From: Ruminococcus sp. FMBCY1
GTDB lineage: Bacteria; Bacillota; Clostridia; Oscillospirales; Acutalibacteraceae
DNA: 64,000 bases
Direction: 5' to 3'
Assembly (NCBI RefSeq): GCF_023921805.1
Contig: NZ_CP074197.1
Location: 1,736,001 to 1,800,000, forward strand
Each line of letters starts with the position of its first letter. The stretch's first letter is position 1. Positions 45,566 through 54,019 of this stretch are shown here, piece after piece. The notes beneath the pieces are model-generated. The model saw only the letters and a list, made by a program, of their open reading frames with translations, was not told the DNA's origin and made no database searches. A program made the translations under genes and the position numbers.

Positions 45566-46162
45566 TCAAGCTCTTTCTCTTTTTTTAACAGAAAGAACAA
45601 CTGTAGCACCTGCTGCAAGAGCAACTGCTGCGCCTGCAACTGTAGCAACAGCGAATGTGTTTACATTAGCGCCTGTTGTAGCAATAGCATTGCTTGTAGT
45701 TGTTGTGTTACCCTTACTGTCAGTTGTAACCTTTGTGCTAACAATTGCGTTGCCGTTCTTGTCAGTAGCAGAAACAGTCTTAGTTGCCTTGTCGTAAGAA
45801 ACTGTAACACCGATTACATTAGCAGCCTTCTGACCATAAGTGAAGAGCTCCTGCTTCTGATCTTTGTTAAGATCCTTAACAGTTGAAGCACCCTGTGACT
45901 TAAGGTAATCTACAGCATCATTGATGTCCGCAATAATCTCCTTAGATTCTGCGTCTGTCATGTCAATAGTGTTGAAGTAGTTTTCAGCCTGGTTGAGCAT
46001 CTCATCAGCATTAGTAACAAAACCACCGTTGTAGCTTGTGTTTACTTCTGAAAGCTTGTCAAGTACAGCCTGTTCTGCGCTGTTGATACCAGCGGCAAAA
46101 GCCGGCACGCTAGCCATAGCAATAACTGTTGCTGATGCAAGGATTGCAGATAACTTTTTCAT
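45566..46162 (-). CDS. Small secreted surface protein with C-terminal sorting signal (sortase substrate)
   Basis: A 198-residue exported protein. The signal peptide is residues 1-23 (MKKLSAILASATVIAMASVPAFA). The mature part is helical and acidic in its first 85 residues, followed by a short beta-like region with VTVSYDKATKTVSATDKNGN and a Thr-rich spacer. The C-terminus has the full sorting-signal layout: a motif IATTG (the LPXTG position; closer to LAXTG), a hydrophobic helix, and the basic tail KKRERA. It is first in an operon with a sortase, which is therefore the likely anchoring enzyme. The function of the mature protein is not known. Confidence 0.85.
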   Translation of the reverse strand: MKKLSAILASATVIAMASVPAFAAGINSAEQAVLDKLSEVNTSYNGGFVTNADEMLNQAENYFNTIDMTDAESKEIIADINDAVDYLKSQGASTVKDLNKDQKQELFTYGQKAANVIGVTVSYDKATKTVSATDKNGNAIVSTKVTTDSKGNTTTTSNAIATTGANVNTFAVATVAGAAVALAAGATVVLSVKKRERA

Positions 46163-46362
46163 TATTTATACCGCCTCTCTAAAGTATTTAGCAAATCGTT
46201 GAACAAAATTATATATATAAAATTTTGCCCAACTATCTACTTTGAATTATATTTTAACACAATAATTCTTTTTTGTAAATACTTTACATTAAATTACTGT
46301 CGAATCTTAGTTTTTTTATTTTTTGCAGTAAACAAAGTTGTTTATCTTGCTTGTTTTTGGTA

Positions 46363-47289
46363 TTATTCACGAATTTTCTTGTCTGACATACATTCAACAA
46401 GAACAGCTTTTTGCGCATGAAGTCTGTTTTCTGCCTCTTCAAAGATTTCATTGGCATGCTCTTCAAATACATCGGCAGTGATTTCTTCGCCACGGTGAGC
46501 AGGTAAGCAGTGAAGAACCATACACTCCGGATTTGTAACAGACATAAGCTCTTTGTTTACCTGATAGCCGGCAAATGCCTGTTCACGGATCTTCTTCTCC
46601 TCTTCCTGTCCCATAGATGCCCAAACATCTGTATAAACAACATCAGCGTTCTTTGCAGCCTCCATTGGGTCTTCAACAATTTCAAATTTGCCGTTGCCGT
46701 ACTTTTTACCGAATTCAATAATGTGTTCAGGCGGCATATATCCCTTTGGGCAAGCTGCAGAGAAAGACATACCTGTGCTGAGTGCGCCGACAATGAGAGA
46801 GTTCATCATATTGTTGCCGTCACCGATAAAGCACATTTTAAGTCCCTCAAGTTTACCCTTAAACTCACGGATAGTCATAAGGTCTGCGAGCACCTGACAA
46901 GGGTGGCAGTAGTCTGTAAGACCGTTGATAATCGGAATAGAGCCGTACTCGGCGAGAGCCTCAACCTCTTCCTGCTTAAATGTTCTTATCATAATACCGT
47001 CAAGAAAACGAGAGAGAACTCTTGCTGTATCCTGAACAGGCTCGCCTCTGCCGATCTGTAAATCATTGGATGAAAGGAAGAGCGGATAACCGCCGAGCTG
47101 TGTCATACCTACTTCAAAAGATACTCTTGTTCTTGTGCTTGACTTCTCAAAAATCATACCAAGAGTTTTGCCGGCAAGAATTTTGTGCTCAATGCCGTGT
47201 TTCTGCTCGTATTTAAGCTGGTCGGCAAGGTTTAAAGTATTGATGATTTCATCTGTTGACCAATCTTCAAGTTTAAGTAAATGCTTCAT
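46363..47289 (-). CDS. argF: Ornithine carbamoyltransferase
   Basis: Makes citrulline from ornithine and carbamoyl phosphate. The 308-residue protein has the carbamoyl-phosphate motif SSTRTRVSFEVGM near residue 52, the DYCHPCQVLADLMT block that holds the conserved HPXQ, and the ornithine-side motif MVLHCLPAHRGEEI near residue 266, where the HCLP cysteine helps to bind ornithine. It is the last gene of the cluster, one base after argD. Biosynthetic rather than catabolic function is inferred from its place in a full synthetic cluster. Confidence 0.95.
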   Translation of the reverse strand: MKHLLKLEDWSTDEIINTLNLADQLKYEQKHGIEHKILAGKTLGMIFEKSSTRTRVSFEVGMTQLGGYPLFLSSNDLQIGRGEPVQDTARVLSRFLDGIMIRTFKQEEVEALAEYGSIPIINGLTDYCHPCQVLADLMTIREFKGKLEGLKMCFIGDGNNMMNSLIVGALSTGMSFSAACPKGYMPPEHIIEFGKKYGNGKFEIVEDPMEAAKNADVVYTDVWASMGQEEEKKIREQAFAGYQVNKELMSVTNPECMVLHCLPAHRGEEITADVFEEHANEIFEEAENRLHAQKAVLVECMSDKKIRE

Positions 47290-47290
47290 T

Positions 47291-48463
47291 TTAATTCTCC
47301 TTTAATGTTTTTTCAAGAATATCAAGCGCAAGGTCGATTTCTTCTTTTGTAATGTTAAGCGGCGGCAACATTCTTAAAAGTGACTTTGCGGTAATGATAA
47401 TAAGTCCGTTTTCAACACATTTTGCCGCAATGTCGTGTGCGTCGCCGTCTTTAAGCTCAATGCCAATCATAAGTCCCATTCTGCGAACAGCCTTTACGCC
47501 GTCCATTTTGAGGACTTTTTCTTCTATATATTTACCCTTTGACTCAACCTCGGAGAGAAACTCCGGCTTTGAAATTTTATCAAGCACATAGTTTGCACCT
47601 GCGCAAACAACAGGGTTTGCACCGAATGTTGTGCCGTGAGTCGAAGGTGACATTACATCTTTTAGTTTTTCGCCGCAAACGCATAAGCCGATCGGAAGTC
47701 CGCCGCCAATGCCCTTTGCAACTGTGAAAATGTCAGGTTTTACATCAAAATTCTGGAAAGCGAACAGCTTGCCTGTTCTGCCTGCGCCTGTCTGCACCTC
47801 GTCAACAATAACAAGAATATCCTTTTCGTTACAGAACTTAACAAGGCTCTGAACATAGTCTTTATCAAGGATATTTACACCGCCCTCGCCCTGAATAAGC
47901 TCAAGCATAACTGCGCAGGTTTTGTCTGTTACGGCATTTTCAAGAGCGTTCATATCGTTGGCGTCAACATATGCGAATCCCTGTGTAAACGGGAAAAAGT
48001 AGTTGTGGAACACATCTTGTCCCGTTGCGGAAAGAGTGGTTACTGTTCTGCCGTGGAAAGAATTGTTGAGTGTAATAATCTCATTGCGGTCAGCACCGTA
48101 CTTATCAAAGCTGTATTTTCTCGCAACTTTAATGGCACATTCATTAGCCTCCGCACCGCTGTTTCCGAAGCATACCTTTGAAAAGCCTGTAAGTGTACAG
48201 AGTTTTTCGGCAAGATTACTTGCCTGCGGGCAATAAAAGTAGTTTGACATATGCTGAATTGTGTTTGCTTGTTCGCTTACGGCTTTTACCCAGCCGTCCT
48301 CGCACCAGCCGAGGCTGTTTACACCGATACCCGATGCAACATCTACATATTTTTTGCCGTCCTCGTCATAAGCAGTTGCACCCTTGCCGCTTTTTAAAGC
48401 TACATTGTATCTGCCGTAGGTGTGCATTATGTACTGCGAATCTTTTTCCTTTGTATTCATCAT
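47291..48463 (-). CDS. argD: Acetylornithine aminotransferase
   Basis: PLP enzyme of the class III aminotransferase group (390 residues) that transfers an amino group from glutamate to N-acetylglutamate semialdehyde. Typical parts are VDVASGIGVNSLGW, VCFGNSGAEANECAIKVARK (phosphate-binding Ser-Gly-Ala-Glu), FHGRTVTTLSATGQ, the cofactor Asp in LVIVDEVQTGAGRTG, and the Schiff-base lysine in FTVAKGIGGGLPIG. A second in-frame ATG follows the first directly; AAGGGG lies just before them. It sits between the GNAT gene and argF in the cluster. Confidence 0.94.
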   Translation of the reverse strand: MMNTKEKDSQYIMHTYGRYNVALKSGKGATAYDEDGKKYVDVASGIGVNSLGWCEDGWVKAVSEQANTIQHMSNYFYCPQASNLAEKLCTLTGFSKVCFGNSGAEANECAIKVARKYSFDKYGADRNEIITLNNSFHGRTVTTLSATGQDVFHNYFFPFTQGFAYVDANDMNALENAVTDKTCAVMLELIQGEGGVNILDKDYVQSLVKFCNEKDILVIVDEVQTGAGRTGKLFAFQNFDVKPDIFTVAKGIGGGLPIGLCVCGEKLKDVMSPSTHGTTFGANPVVCAGANYVLDKISKPEFLSEVESKGKYIEEKVLKMDGVKAVRRMGLMIGIELKDGDAHDIAAKCVENGLIIITAKSLLRMLPPLNITKEEIDLALDILEKTLKEN

Positions 48464-48471
48464 ACCACCCC

Positions 48472-48903
48472 TTAAGTGTTATCTACATCTTCGTTATTAA
48501 AGGAAAAAACAAATATATCCTCACGCTTTTTAAATCCGAAATCTTGCCAGAAGCTCTGACCCGTGGTGTTGTTCTGATAGCAGAAGATATGAGTTTTATC
48601 AATCCCTTGGTCTTTAATCGCTTTGATAGCGCTTTTTGCAAGTTCGTGACCGATTCGGTTTCTTCGGTAATCGGGCAGAACCGCCATATGGTGAATAAAT
48701 CCTCGTCTGCCGTCATGACTTGCAAGTACAGTACCTACAATTTTACCGTCAATTACGGCAACCTTGCTCATACCCTCGCTTCTTGTCAGATAAGATTCTA
48801 TTTTTGCTTTTTCGTCAGCCTTGGACAAGGCTCTTTTTGAGGTAATCTGCCAGAGGGCAAATACTTCCTCGTAGTCATCGATTGTCATTTCTCTGATTGT
48901 CAT
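48472..48903 (-). CDS. GNAT family N-acetyltransferase within the arginine cluster
   Basis: A 143-residue acetyl-CoA-dependent acetyltransferase. The GNAT core is clear: MTIREMTIDDYEEVFALW at the start, VIDGKIVGTVLASHDGRRGF, then motif A with HHMAVLPDYRRNRIGHELAK (the acetyl-CoA pyrophosphate loop RRNRIG) and the final part GFKKREDIFVFSF. The gene is eight bases from argD and follows argB, so it is co-transcribed with arginine genes. It could supply N-acetylglutamate as a short stand-alone synthase, but the family is too broad for that to be more than a guess; argJ would already recycle and make acetylglutamate. Confidence 0.85.
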   Translation of the reverse strand: MTIREMTIDDYEEVFALWQITSKRALSKADEKAKIESYLTRSEGMSKVAVIDGKIVGTVLASHDGRRGFIHHMAVLPDYRRNRIGHELAKSAIKAIKDQGIDKTHIFCYQNNTTGQSFWQDFGFKKREDIFVFSFNNEDVDNT

Positions 48904-48952
48904 ATCTGTTTTTCCTTATCAACTGCCCGTAGGCAAAATATTTGCAAATCTA

Positions 48953-49804
48953 TTAATAGAACATTGTGCCGATACCCTCATCACTGAACATTTCAATGAG
49001 GATAGAGTGTTCAATTCTGCCGTCAATAATGTGTGCTCTGCTTACGCCGCTTCTTACAGCCTCAACACAGCAGTCAATTTTCGGAATCATACCGCCTTTT
49101 ATGATGCCCTCACGCTTGAGCATAGGAACTTCGCTGACATTTACAACAGATATGAGCGAGTCTTCGTCGTTTACATCTTTTAAAAGACCTCTGATGTCTG
49201 TCATAAGAATGAGCTTTTTGGCACCGATTTTTGCGGCGATGTGAGCTGCGGCAATGTCTGCGTTTACATTATAAACATTTCCGTCATAACCGCTTGCAAC
49301 GGTAGCCACAATCGGAATATAACCGTTGTTGATAACATTCTGCAAAGGTTCCGGATTTACTTCTTTAATCTCGCCTACATAGCCGAGGTCTGCACTTGTA
49401 ACAAGTTTTTCCGCCATAAGCATATTGCCGTCAAGACCGCAAAGACCGATTGCTTTTCCACCGTGTTTTTCCATAAGCTGAACAAGGTTTTTGTTTACCT
49501 TGCCTGCAAGTACCATCTGCACAATGTCAATAGTTTCTTCGTCGGTAACACGCATACCGTTTTCAAACTTGCTCTCTTTGCCGACTGCCTTAAGCATTGC
49601 ATTTATTTCAGGGCCGCCGCCATGAACAAGCACAACATTAACGCCTACAAGGCGCATAAGTGCAATATCGCTCATAACGGCGCTTTTGAGTTTATCGTTT
49701 ATCATTGCGTTGCCGCCGTATTTTACAACAATTGTTTCACCGCTGAATTTACGAATATACGGCATAGCTTGTATTAAGACTTTTGCTCTTTTATTAATAT
49801 CCAT
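48953..49804 (-). CDS. argB: Acetylglutamate kinase
   Basis: Phosphorylates N-acetylglutamate, the second step of arginine synthesis. The 283-residue protein has the amino-acid-kinase fold: IVVKYGGNAMI at the N-terminus (phosphate-binding lysine and glycines), VVLVHGGGPEINAML (substrate-binding), and toward the C-terminus LILMTDIRGLLKDV and GGMIPKIDCCVEAVRSGV, with the lysine and glycines that close over ATP. A short N-terminal helix (MDINKRAKVLIQAMPYIRKF) is the type present in arginine-inhibited, hexameric kinases, so feedback inhibition by arginine is likely from family knowledge. Confidence 0.95.
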   Translation of the reverse strand: MDINKRAKVLIQAMPYIRKFSGETIVVKYGGNAMINDKLKSAVMSDIALMRLVGVNVVLVHGGGPEINAMLKAVGKESKFENGMRVTDEETIDIVQMVLAGKVNKNLVQLMEKHGGKAIGLCGLDGNMLMAEKLVTSADLGYVGEIKEVNPEPLQNVINNGYIPIVATVASGYDGNVYNVNADIAAAHIAAKIGAKKLILMTDIRGLLKDVNDEDSLISVVNVSEVPMLKREGIIKGGMIPKIDCCVEAVRSGVSRAHIIDGRIEHSILIEMFSDEGIGTMFY

Positions 49805-49847
49805 TTTTCATTTCCCCTGATATAAATTTAATGCCCGTTTTTCAGAT

Positions 49848-49876
49848 AAATTATGGTTTGGCAAATTACTTTGCCA
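49848..49876. repeat. Solo end of the dispersed repeat between argB and argJ
   Basis: The motif ATGGTTTGGCAAATTACTTT followed by GCCAA matches the outermost end of the foldback repeat and itself forms a hairpin, TTGGCAAA-TTAC-TTTGCCAA. It touches the argJ stop codon, and lies inside the arg operon. Confidence 0.6.
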
Positions 49877-49877
49877 A

Positions 49878-51104
49878 TTAGGTTCTGTAATCTCCGTTAA
49901 TCTTTACATAATCGTAAGTGAGGTCACAACCGTAAGCCTCGGCATAGCCAAAACCGTCATTTAATGATACAAGAATGTTGATTTCCTTTTCAAGCAGAAT
50001 TTCCTTTGCTTTTTCTTCCGAAAACTCAACTCCTGCGCCGTCCTTGCATACAAGAATATTGCCTTTGGCGGATTCAAAAGAAACATCTACCTTTTTAACA
50101 TCAACATCAGCGCCGCTGTAACCGATTGCACAAAGAACTCTGCCCCAGTTAGCGTCCGAACCGAACATTGCGGCTTTTACAAGGCTTGAACCGATAATGC
50201 TCTTTGCAACTTTAACAGCGTTGGGCTTGCTCTTAGCACCCTCAACCTTGCAAACAAGAAGTTTTGTTGCGCCTTCGCCGTCACCCGCAAGTTTCTTTGC
50301 AAGTGCTCTGAAAGCTGCGGTAAGTCCGCTTAAGAATGTATAGTAATCTTCGTTTTTGTTGGTAATCATTTTGTTGCCGGCTTTGCCCGATGCCATAATA
50401 GCAAGGGTATCGTTTGTAGATGTATCGCCGTCAACGCTTACCATATTGTAACTGTCCTCAACAGCCTCACGCAGAGCCTCACGCAGCATATCCGAAGAAA
50501 CAGCCGCATCTGTTGTAACAAAAGAGAGCATAGTACCCATATTAATGTGAATCATACCGCTGCCCTTTGCAATACCGCCGATTGTAACGGTTTTGCCGTC
50601 AAGCTCCATCTGCATAGCCATTTCTTTTTTTACCGTATCGGTTGTCATAATAGCCTCGGCTGCGTCTGTGCCGCCCTCTTTTGTAAGGTGACCTTTCATA
50701 TATACGCAAGCCTTTAAAATAGGCTGAATAGGCAGAGGCTGACCGATAACACCTGTTGATGCAACGATAACATCTTCCGCTTTTACACCGAGAGTTTCGC
50801 CTGCAATAAGGCACATATGATTTGCAATGTCATATCCGTTTGCGTTGCAGGTGTTTGCATTGCCGGAATTTACGATAACCGCCTGAGCCACGCCGTTTTC
50901 GAGGTGCTTTTTTGTTACCTCAATAGCCGAACTTTTAACAAGGTTTTTGGTATAAACAGCCGCCGCCGTACAGGGAGTGTCGCAATAAATCAGCGCAAGG
51001 TCACGCTTTGTTTTGTTTGACGGCTTGATTGACGCACAAATACCGGCTGCTGTAAAACCCATAGGAGAAGTAACTGTGCCTTCGATAAATCTGTAATTTC
51101 CCAT
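49878..51104 (-). CDS. argJ: Bifunctional glutamate N-acetyltransferase / amino-acid acetyltransferase
   Basis: Transfers the acetyl group from acetylornithine to glutamate, and may also make acetylglutamate from acetyl-CoA. The 408-residue precursor cleaves itself in front of a threonine; the site region is KGSGMIHINMGTMLSFVTTD, with Thr in the MGTM position (Gly instead of the usual Ala just before it). Other conserved parts are TDTVKKEMAMQMELDGKTV, VDGDTSTNDTLAIMASG and GSDANWGRVLCAIGYSG. GGAGG precedes the ATG. With argJ present the pathway runs as the economical acetyl cycle, so a separate argE is not needed. Confidence 0.95.
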   Translation of the reverse strand: MGNYRFIEGTVTSPMGFTAAGICASIKPSNKTKRDLALIYCDTPCTAAAVYTKNLVKSSAIEVTKKHLENGVAQAVIVNSGNANTCNANGYDIANHMCLIAGETLGVKAEDVIVASTGVIGQPLPIQPILKACVYMKGHLTKEGGTDAAEAIMTTDTVKKEMAMQMELDGKTVTIGGIAKGSGMIHINMGTMLSFVTTDAAVSSDMLREALREAVEDSYNMVSVDGDTSTNDTLAIMASGKAGNKMITNKNEDYYTFLSGLTAAFRALAKKLAGDGEGATKLLVCKVEGAKSKPNAVKVAKSIIGSSLVKAAMFGSDANWGRVLCAIGYSGADVDVKKVDVSFESAKGNILVCKDGAGVEFSEEKAKEILLEKEINILVSLNDGFGYAEAYGCDLTYDYVKINGDYRT

Positions 51105-51138
51105 AATAAAGCCTCCGTTTTTTATTTGCTTTTACCGA

Positions 51139-52173
51139 TTAAAAAGCAGGTGGAACAATAACAAGACCTGTTTTTTCGTCAAGTCCAAAGATAATGTTCA
51201 TATTCTGAATTGCCTGACCTGCTGCACCCTTAACCATATTGTCAATAGCTGCGCAAGCCACAAGCTTATTTGCTCTTTTATCGTGATGAATTGAAACATC
51301 ACAGAAGTTTGAATAGCGTACATTGTGAATGTCGGCGCATTTGCCGTCGTCAAGAAGTCTTACAAAAAACTCGTCTTTGTAGAAATCCTCATACGCTTTT
51401 CTGATTTGCTCAAAAGTAACGCCCTCGTTAATGTCTGCATAAACAGTGGCAAGAATACCTCTGTTTACAGGTAAAAGGTGCGGCACAAATGTGATTGTTA
51501 CATCTTCGCCCGAAAGTTTTGAAAGTGTCTGCTCAATTTCGGGTGTGTGGCGGTGACTTGCAACCTTGTATGCATGGAAACCCTCGTTAAGTTCAGGGAA
51601 ATGGTTGCCCTGAGTAGGTTTTCTGCCTGCACCTGTTACGCCGCTTTTGCAGTCACAGATGATACCCTTTGTGCTTACAAGTCCGCTTGCGATTGCCGGA
51701 GCAATGGCAAGCGGAGAACAGGTAGTGTAGCAGCCGGGGTTTGCAATTAACTTTTTGCCCTTGATTTTATCTCTGAAAAATTCAGGAAGTCCGTAAACAG
51801 CCTGCTCGTGGAGCTTTTTGTCAAGAAAAGTACCGCCGTACCACTCTGTATATTCTTCTTCGCTCTCAAGACGGAAGTCTGCGCCGAGGTCAATGAAAGC
51901 CTTGCCTGCGCTTATGCACTTTTCGGCAAGTTCCTGTGAAAGACCGTGGGGAAGTGCGGCGAAGATAACCTCGCTTTTCTCAACAACAGCGTCTTGGTCT
52001 TCACAGACCATATCGTTTAAAAATGTATATGACGGATAAACATCGCTTAATTTTTGTCCCTCAAAAGAAACCGAGCTGATAGCTGAAATTTCAGCCTCGG
52101 GGTGACTTGTCAGAAGTCTTACAAGCTCGGCGCCGGCATAGCCTGTTGCGCCTACAATACCTGCTTTTATCAT
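51139..52173 (-). CDS. argC: N-acetyl-gamma-glutamyl-phosphate reductase
   Basis: NADPH-dependent reductase of the third step (344 residues). It opens with the Rossmann loop AGIVGATGYAGAELVRLLTS; the catalytic cysteine is in LIANPGCYTTCSPLAIAPAI; and a conserved histidine is in SHRHTPEIEQTL. The ATG at 52173 has AAAGGA nine bases upstream; the reading frame extends three codons to a TTG at 52182 that lies in that ribosome site, so it is not used. It is the first gene of the argCJB part of the cluster, some 300 bases after argH. Confidence 0.95.
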   Translation of the reverse strand: MIKAGIVGATGYAGAELVRLLTSHPEAEISAISSVSFEGQKLSDVYPSYTFLNDMVCEDQDAVVEKSEVIFAALPHGLSQELAEKCISAGKAFIDLGADFRLESEEEYTEWYGGTFLDKKLHEQAVYGLPEFFRDKIKGKKLIANPGCYTTCSPLAIAPAIASGLVSTKGIICDCKSGVTGAGRKPTQGNHFPELNEGFHAYKVASHRHTPEIEQTLSKLSGEDVTITFVPHLLPVNRGILATVYADINEGVTFEQIRKAYEDFYKDEFFVRLLDDGKCADIHNVRYSNFCDVSIHHDKRANKLVACAAIDNMVKGAAGQAIQNMNIIFGLDEKTGLVIVPPAF

Positions 52174-52289
52174 TTTAATCAATCCTTTATTTATGAATAT
52201 ATATCTAACAATTCTTATACTGATACTAATAGTCTATATTTAAATCAATCCGCCAAACATTAACTAAAACAAACAAATAAAAGTTTGAA

Positions 52290-52416
52290 GTTTCCAAAGG
52301 TCACTGACCTTTGGTCGTCTAAGGAAAAAGGATTCTTAAGGGAAAAGGGACTCGAAATCCCTTTTCTCTTGAGCGTGCTTTCTTTTGGAGCTTTTCTTTT
52401 CACGCAAAAGAAAAGC
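52290..52416. repeat. Cluster of three hairpins between argC and argH
   Basis: Three inverted repeats follow each other: CCAAAGGTCA/TGACCTTTGG (52294-52314); CTTAAGGGAAAAGGGA with TCCCTTTTC-T-CTTGAG (about 52335-52373); and GCTTTCTTTTG/CAAAAGAAAAGC (52377-52416). It does not belong to the foldback family above. The last hairpin is of a type (CTTTCTTTTGG facing CAAAAGAAAG) that I associate with repeats in many Firmicutes. It may act as a processing or termination signal between argH and argC. Confidence 0.6.
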
Positions 52417-52480
52417 GGAATTGGCAGGAAGTTTAATTTAAGACAAAAATTGTTTTCAACAACTGCATTTATAAAATCAA

Positions 52481-53857
52481 TTATAAATTCTTAGCAATTT
52501 CAGCCACACGCTTTGCCTGTGCCTTTACATTTTCAGAGGCAGGGCCGCCGAATGCTTTTCTTTCGTTTGTACAAGTTTCAAGTGAAATTGCTCTGTAAAC
52601 ATCATCGTTAAATACATCACAAACCTTTTTGTACTCCTCAATCGGGAGGTTTTCAAGGTCTGTACCAAGCTCAATGCATCTTGCAACGAGTTCGCCTGTT
52701 GCCTTGTATGCATCTCTGAACGGTACCCCATTCTTTGTGAGCCAGTCTGCGCAGTCGGTTGCGTTAATAAATCCGCCTGCTGCCGCTTTACGCATATTCT
52801 GCGGAATAACTTTCATTGTGTCGAGCATTGGAGTAAAGGCTGTAAGGCACATTTTAACTGTATCAACAGCATCAAAAATTGCCTCTTTGTCCTCCTGCAT
52901 ATCTTTATTGTATGCAAGGGCAATGCCTTTCATAATTGTAAGTAAAGTCATATTGTCGCCGAAAACTCTGCCGCTCTTGCCACGGACGAGTTCTGCGATG
53001 TCAGGATTCTTTTTCTGCGGCATAATTGAAGAACCTGTTGAAAAAGCGTCGTCAAGCTCAATGAATTTAAATTCCCAGCTGCACCACATAATGATTTCTT
53101 CTGAAAATCTTGAGAGGTGCACCATAATAATAGAAAGAACAGACGCAAACTCAATGCAGTAATCTCTGTCGGATACACCGTCAAGCGAGTTGTTTGTAAT
53201 TCTTTCAAAACCGAGCAGCTCGGCTGTAATTGTTCTGTCGATAGGGTATGTTGTGCCTGCTAAAGCACAAGAGCCGAGCGGCATTTCGTCCATTCTCTTA
53301 AGGCAGTCCTCAAGTCTTGACACATCTCTTAAAAGCATTTCGCCGTAAGCTAAAAGGTGGTGACCGAAAGTAATCGGCTGTGCTCTCTGTAAATGAGTAT
53401 AGCCGGGCATAACGGTTTCGCTGTACTTTTCCGCCTTGTCGGCAATAACCTTGATAAGGTCAACAACGAGCTTTTTAACATTTACAACTTCCTTTTTAAG
53501 GTAAAGTTTAATGTCAACGGCTACCTGGTCGTTACGGCTTCTTGATGTGTGAAGTCGCTTGCCGTTGTCGCCGATTCTCTTTGTAAGCTCGCCCTCAATA
53601 AAGGTGTGAATATCCTCTGCTTCCATATCAATATGGAGAGTGCCGTTTTCTATGTCTGCAAGGATTCCCTTAAGACCCTGAACTATGTCGTCAGCCTCTT
53701 CCTGTTTGATAATGCCACATCTGCCGAGCATTGTTGCGTGGGCAATACTGCCCTCGATATCCTCTTTATACATACGGCTGTCAAATGAGATTGAGCTGTT
53801 AAAATCGTTAGTGGTTTTTGAAAGTTCCTTTTTAAATCTGCCTTTCCAAAGCTGCAT
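52481..53857 (-). CDS. argH: Argininosuccinate lyase
   Basis: Last step of arginine synthesis: splits argininosuccinate into arginine and fumarate. The 458-residue enzyme belongs to the fumarase/aspartase superfamily. Its signature is GSSIMPQKKNPDIAELVRGK, containing the catalytic Ser loop; the His in MPGYTHLQRAQPITFGHHLL and the N-terminal LWKGRFKKELSKTTNDFNSS are also characteristic. GAGGTGAT lies three bases before the ATG. It is separated from argG by about 160 bases, which contain a small G-rich hairpin. Confidence 0.96.
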   Translation of the reverse strand: MQLWKGRFKKELSKTTNDFNSSISFDSRMYKEDIEGSIAHATMLGRCGIIKQEEADDIVQGLKGILADIENGTLHIDMEAEDIHTFIEGELTKRIGDNGKRLHTSRSRNDQVAVDIKLYLKKEVVNVKKLVVDLIKVIADKAEKYSETVMPGYTHLQRAQPITFGHHLLAYGEMLLRDVSRLEDCLKRMDEMPLGSCALAGTTYPIDRTITAELLGFERITNNSLDGVSDRDYCIEFASVLSIIMVHLSRFSEEIIMWCSWEFKFIELDDAFSTGSSIMPQKKNPDIAELVRGKSGRVFGDNMTLLTIMKGIALAYNKDMQEDKEAIFDAVDTVKMCLTAFTPMLDTMKVIPQNMRKAAAGGFINATDCADWLTKNGVPFRDAYKATGELVARCIELGTDLENLPIEEYKKVCDVFNDDVYRAISLETCTNERKAFGGPASENVKAQAKRVAEIAKNL

Positions 53858-53948
53858 ATAATCACCTCGGGTTAATGAATGATTGTTAATTTGTGTATTA
53901 TTTATAATTGATATTGCTGTTTAAAAATATCCGTATAAACAACTGTCA

Positions 53949-53971
53949 GGGACAGAGAATTTCCCTGTCCC
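53949..53971. repeat. Small inverted repeat between argG and argH
   Basis: GGGACAG and CTGTCCC (53949-53955 and 53965-53971) with a nine-base loop. There is no T tract on either strand, so it is not a normal terminator; it may stabilise or process the argG-argH transcript. Confidence 0.45.
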
Positions 53972-54019
53972 CGAACCGGAATAATTATTTTAATTCATAC
54001 AAAAGTCTTTGAGTAAAAA

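Noticed and set aside
46200..46300. AT-rich palindrome (CAAAATTATATATATAAAATTTTG-like region) upstream of the sortase substrate
   Set aside because: Too simple in composition to call an operator or promoter with any confidence.
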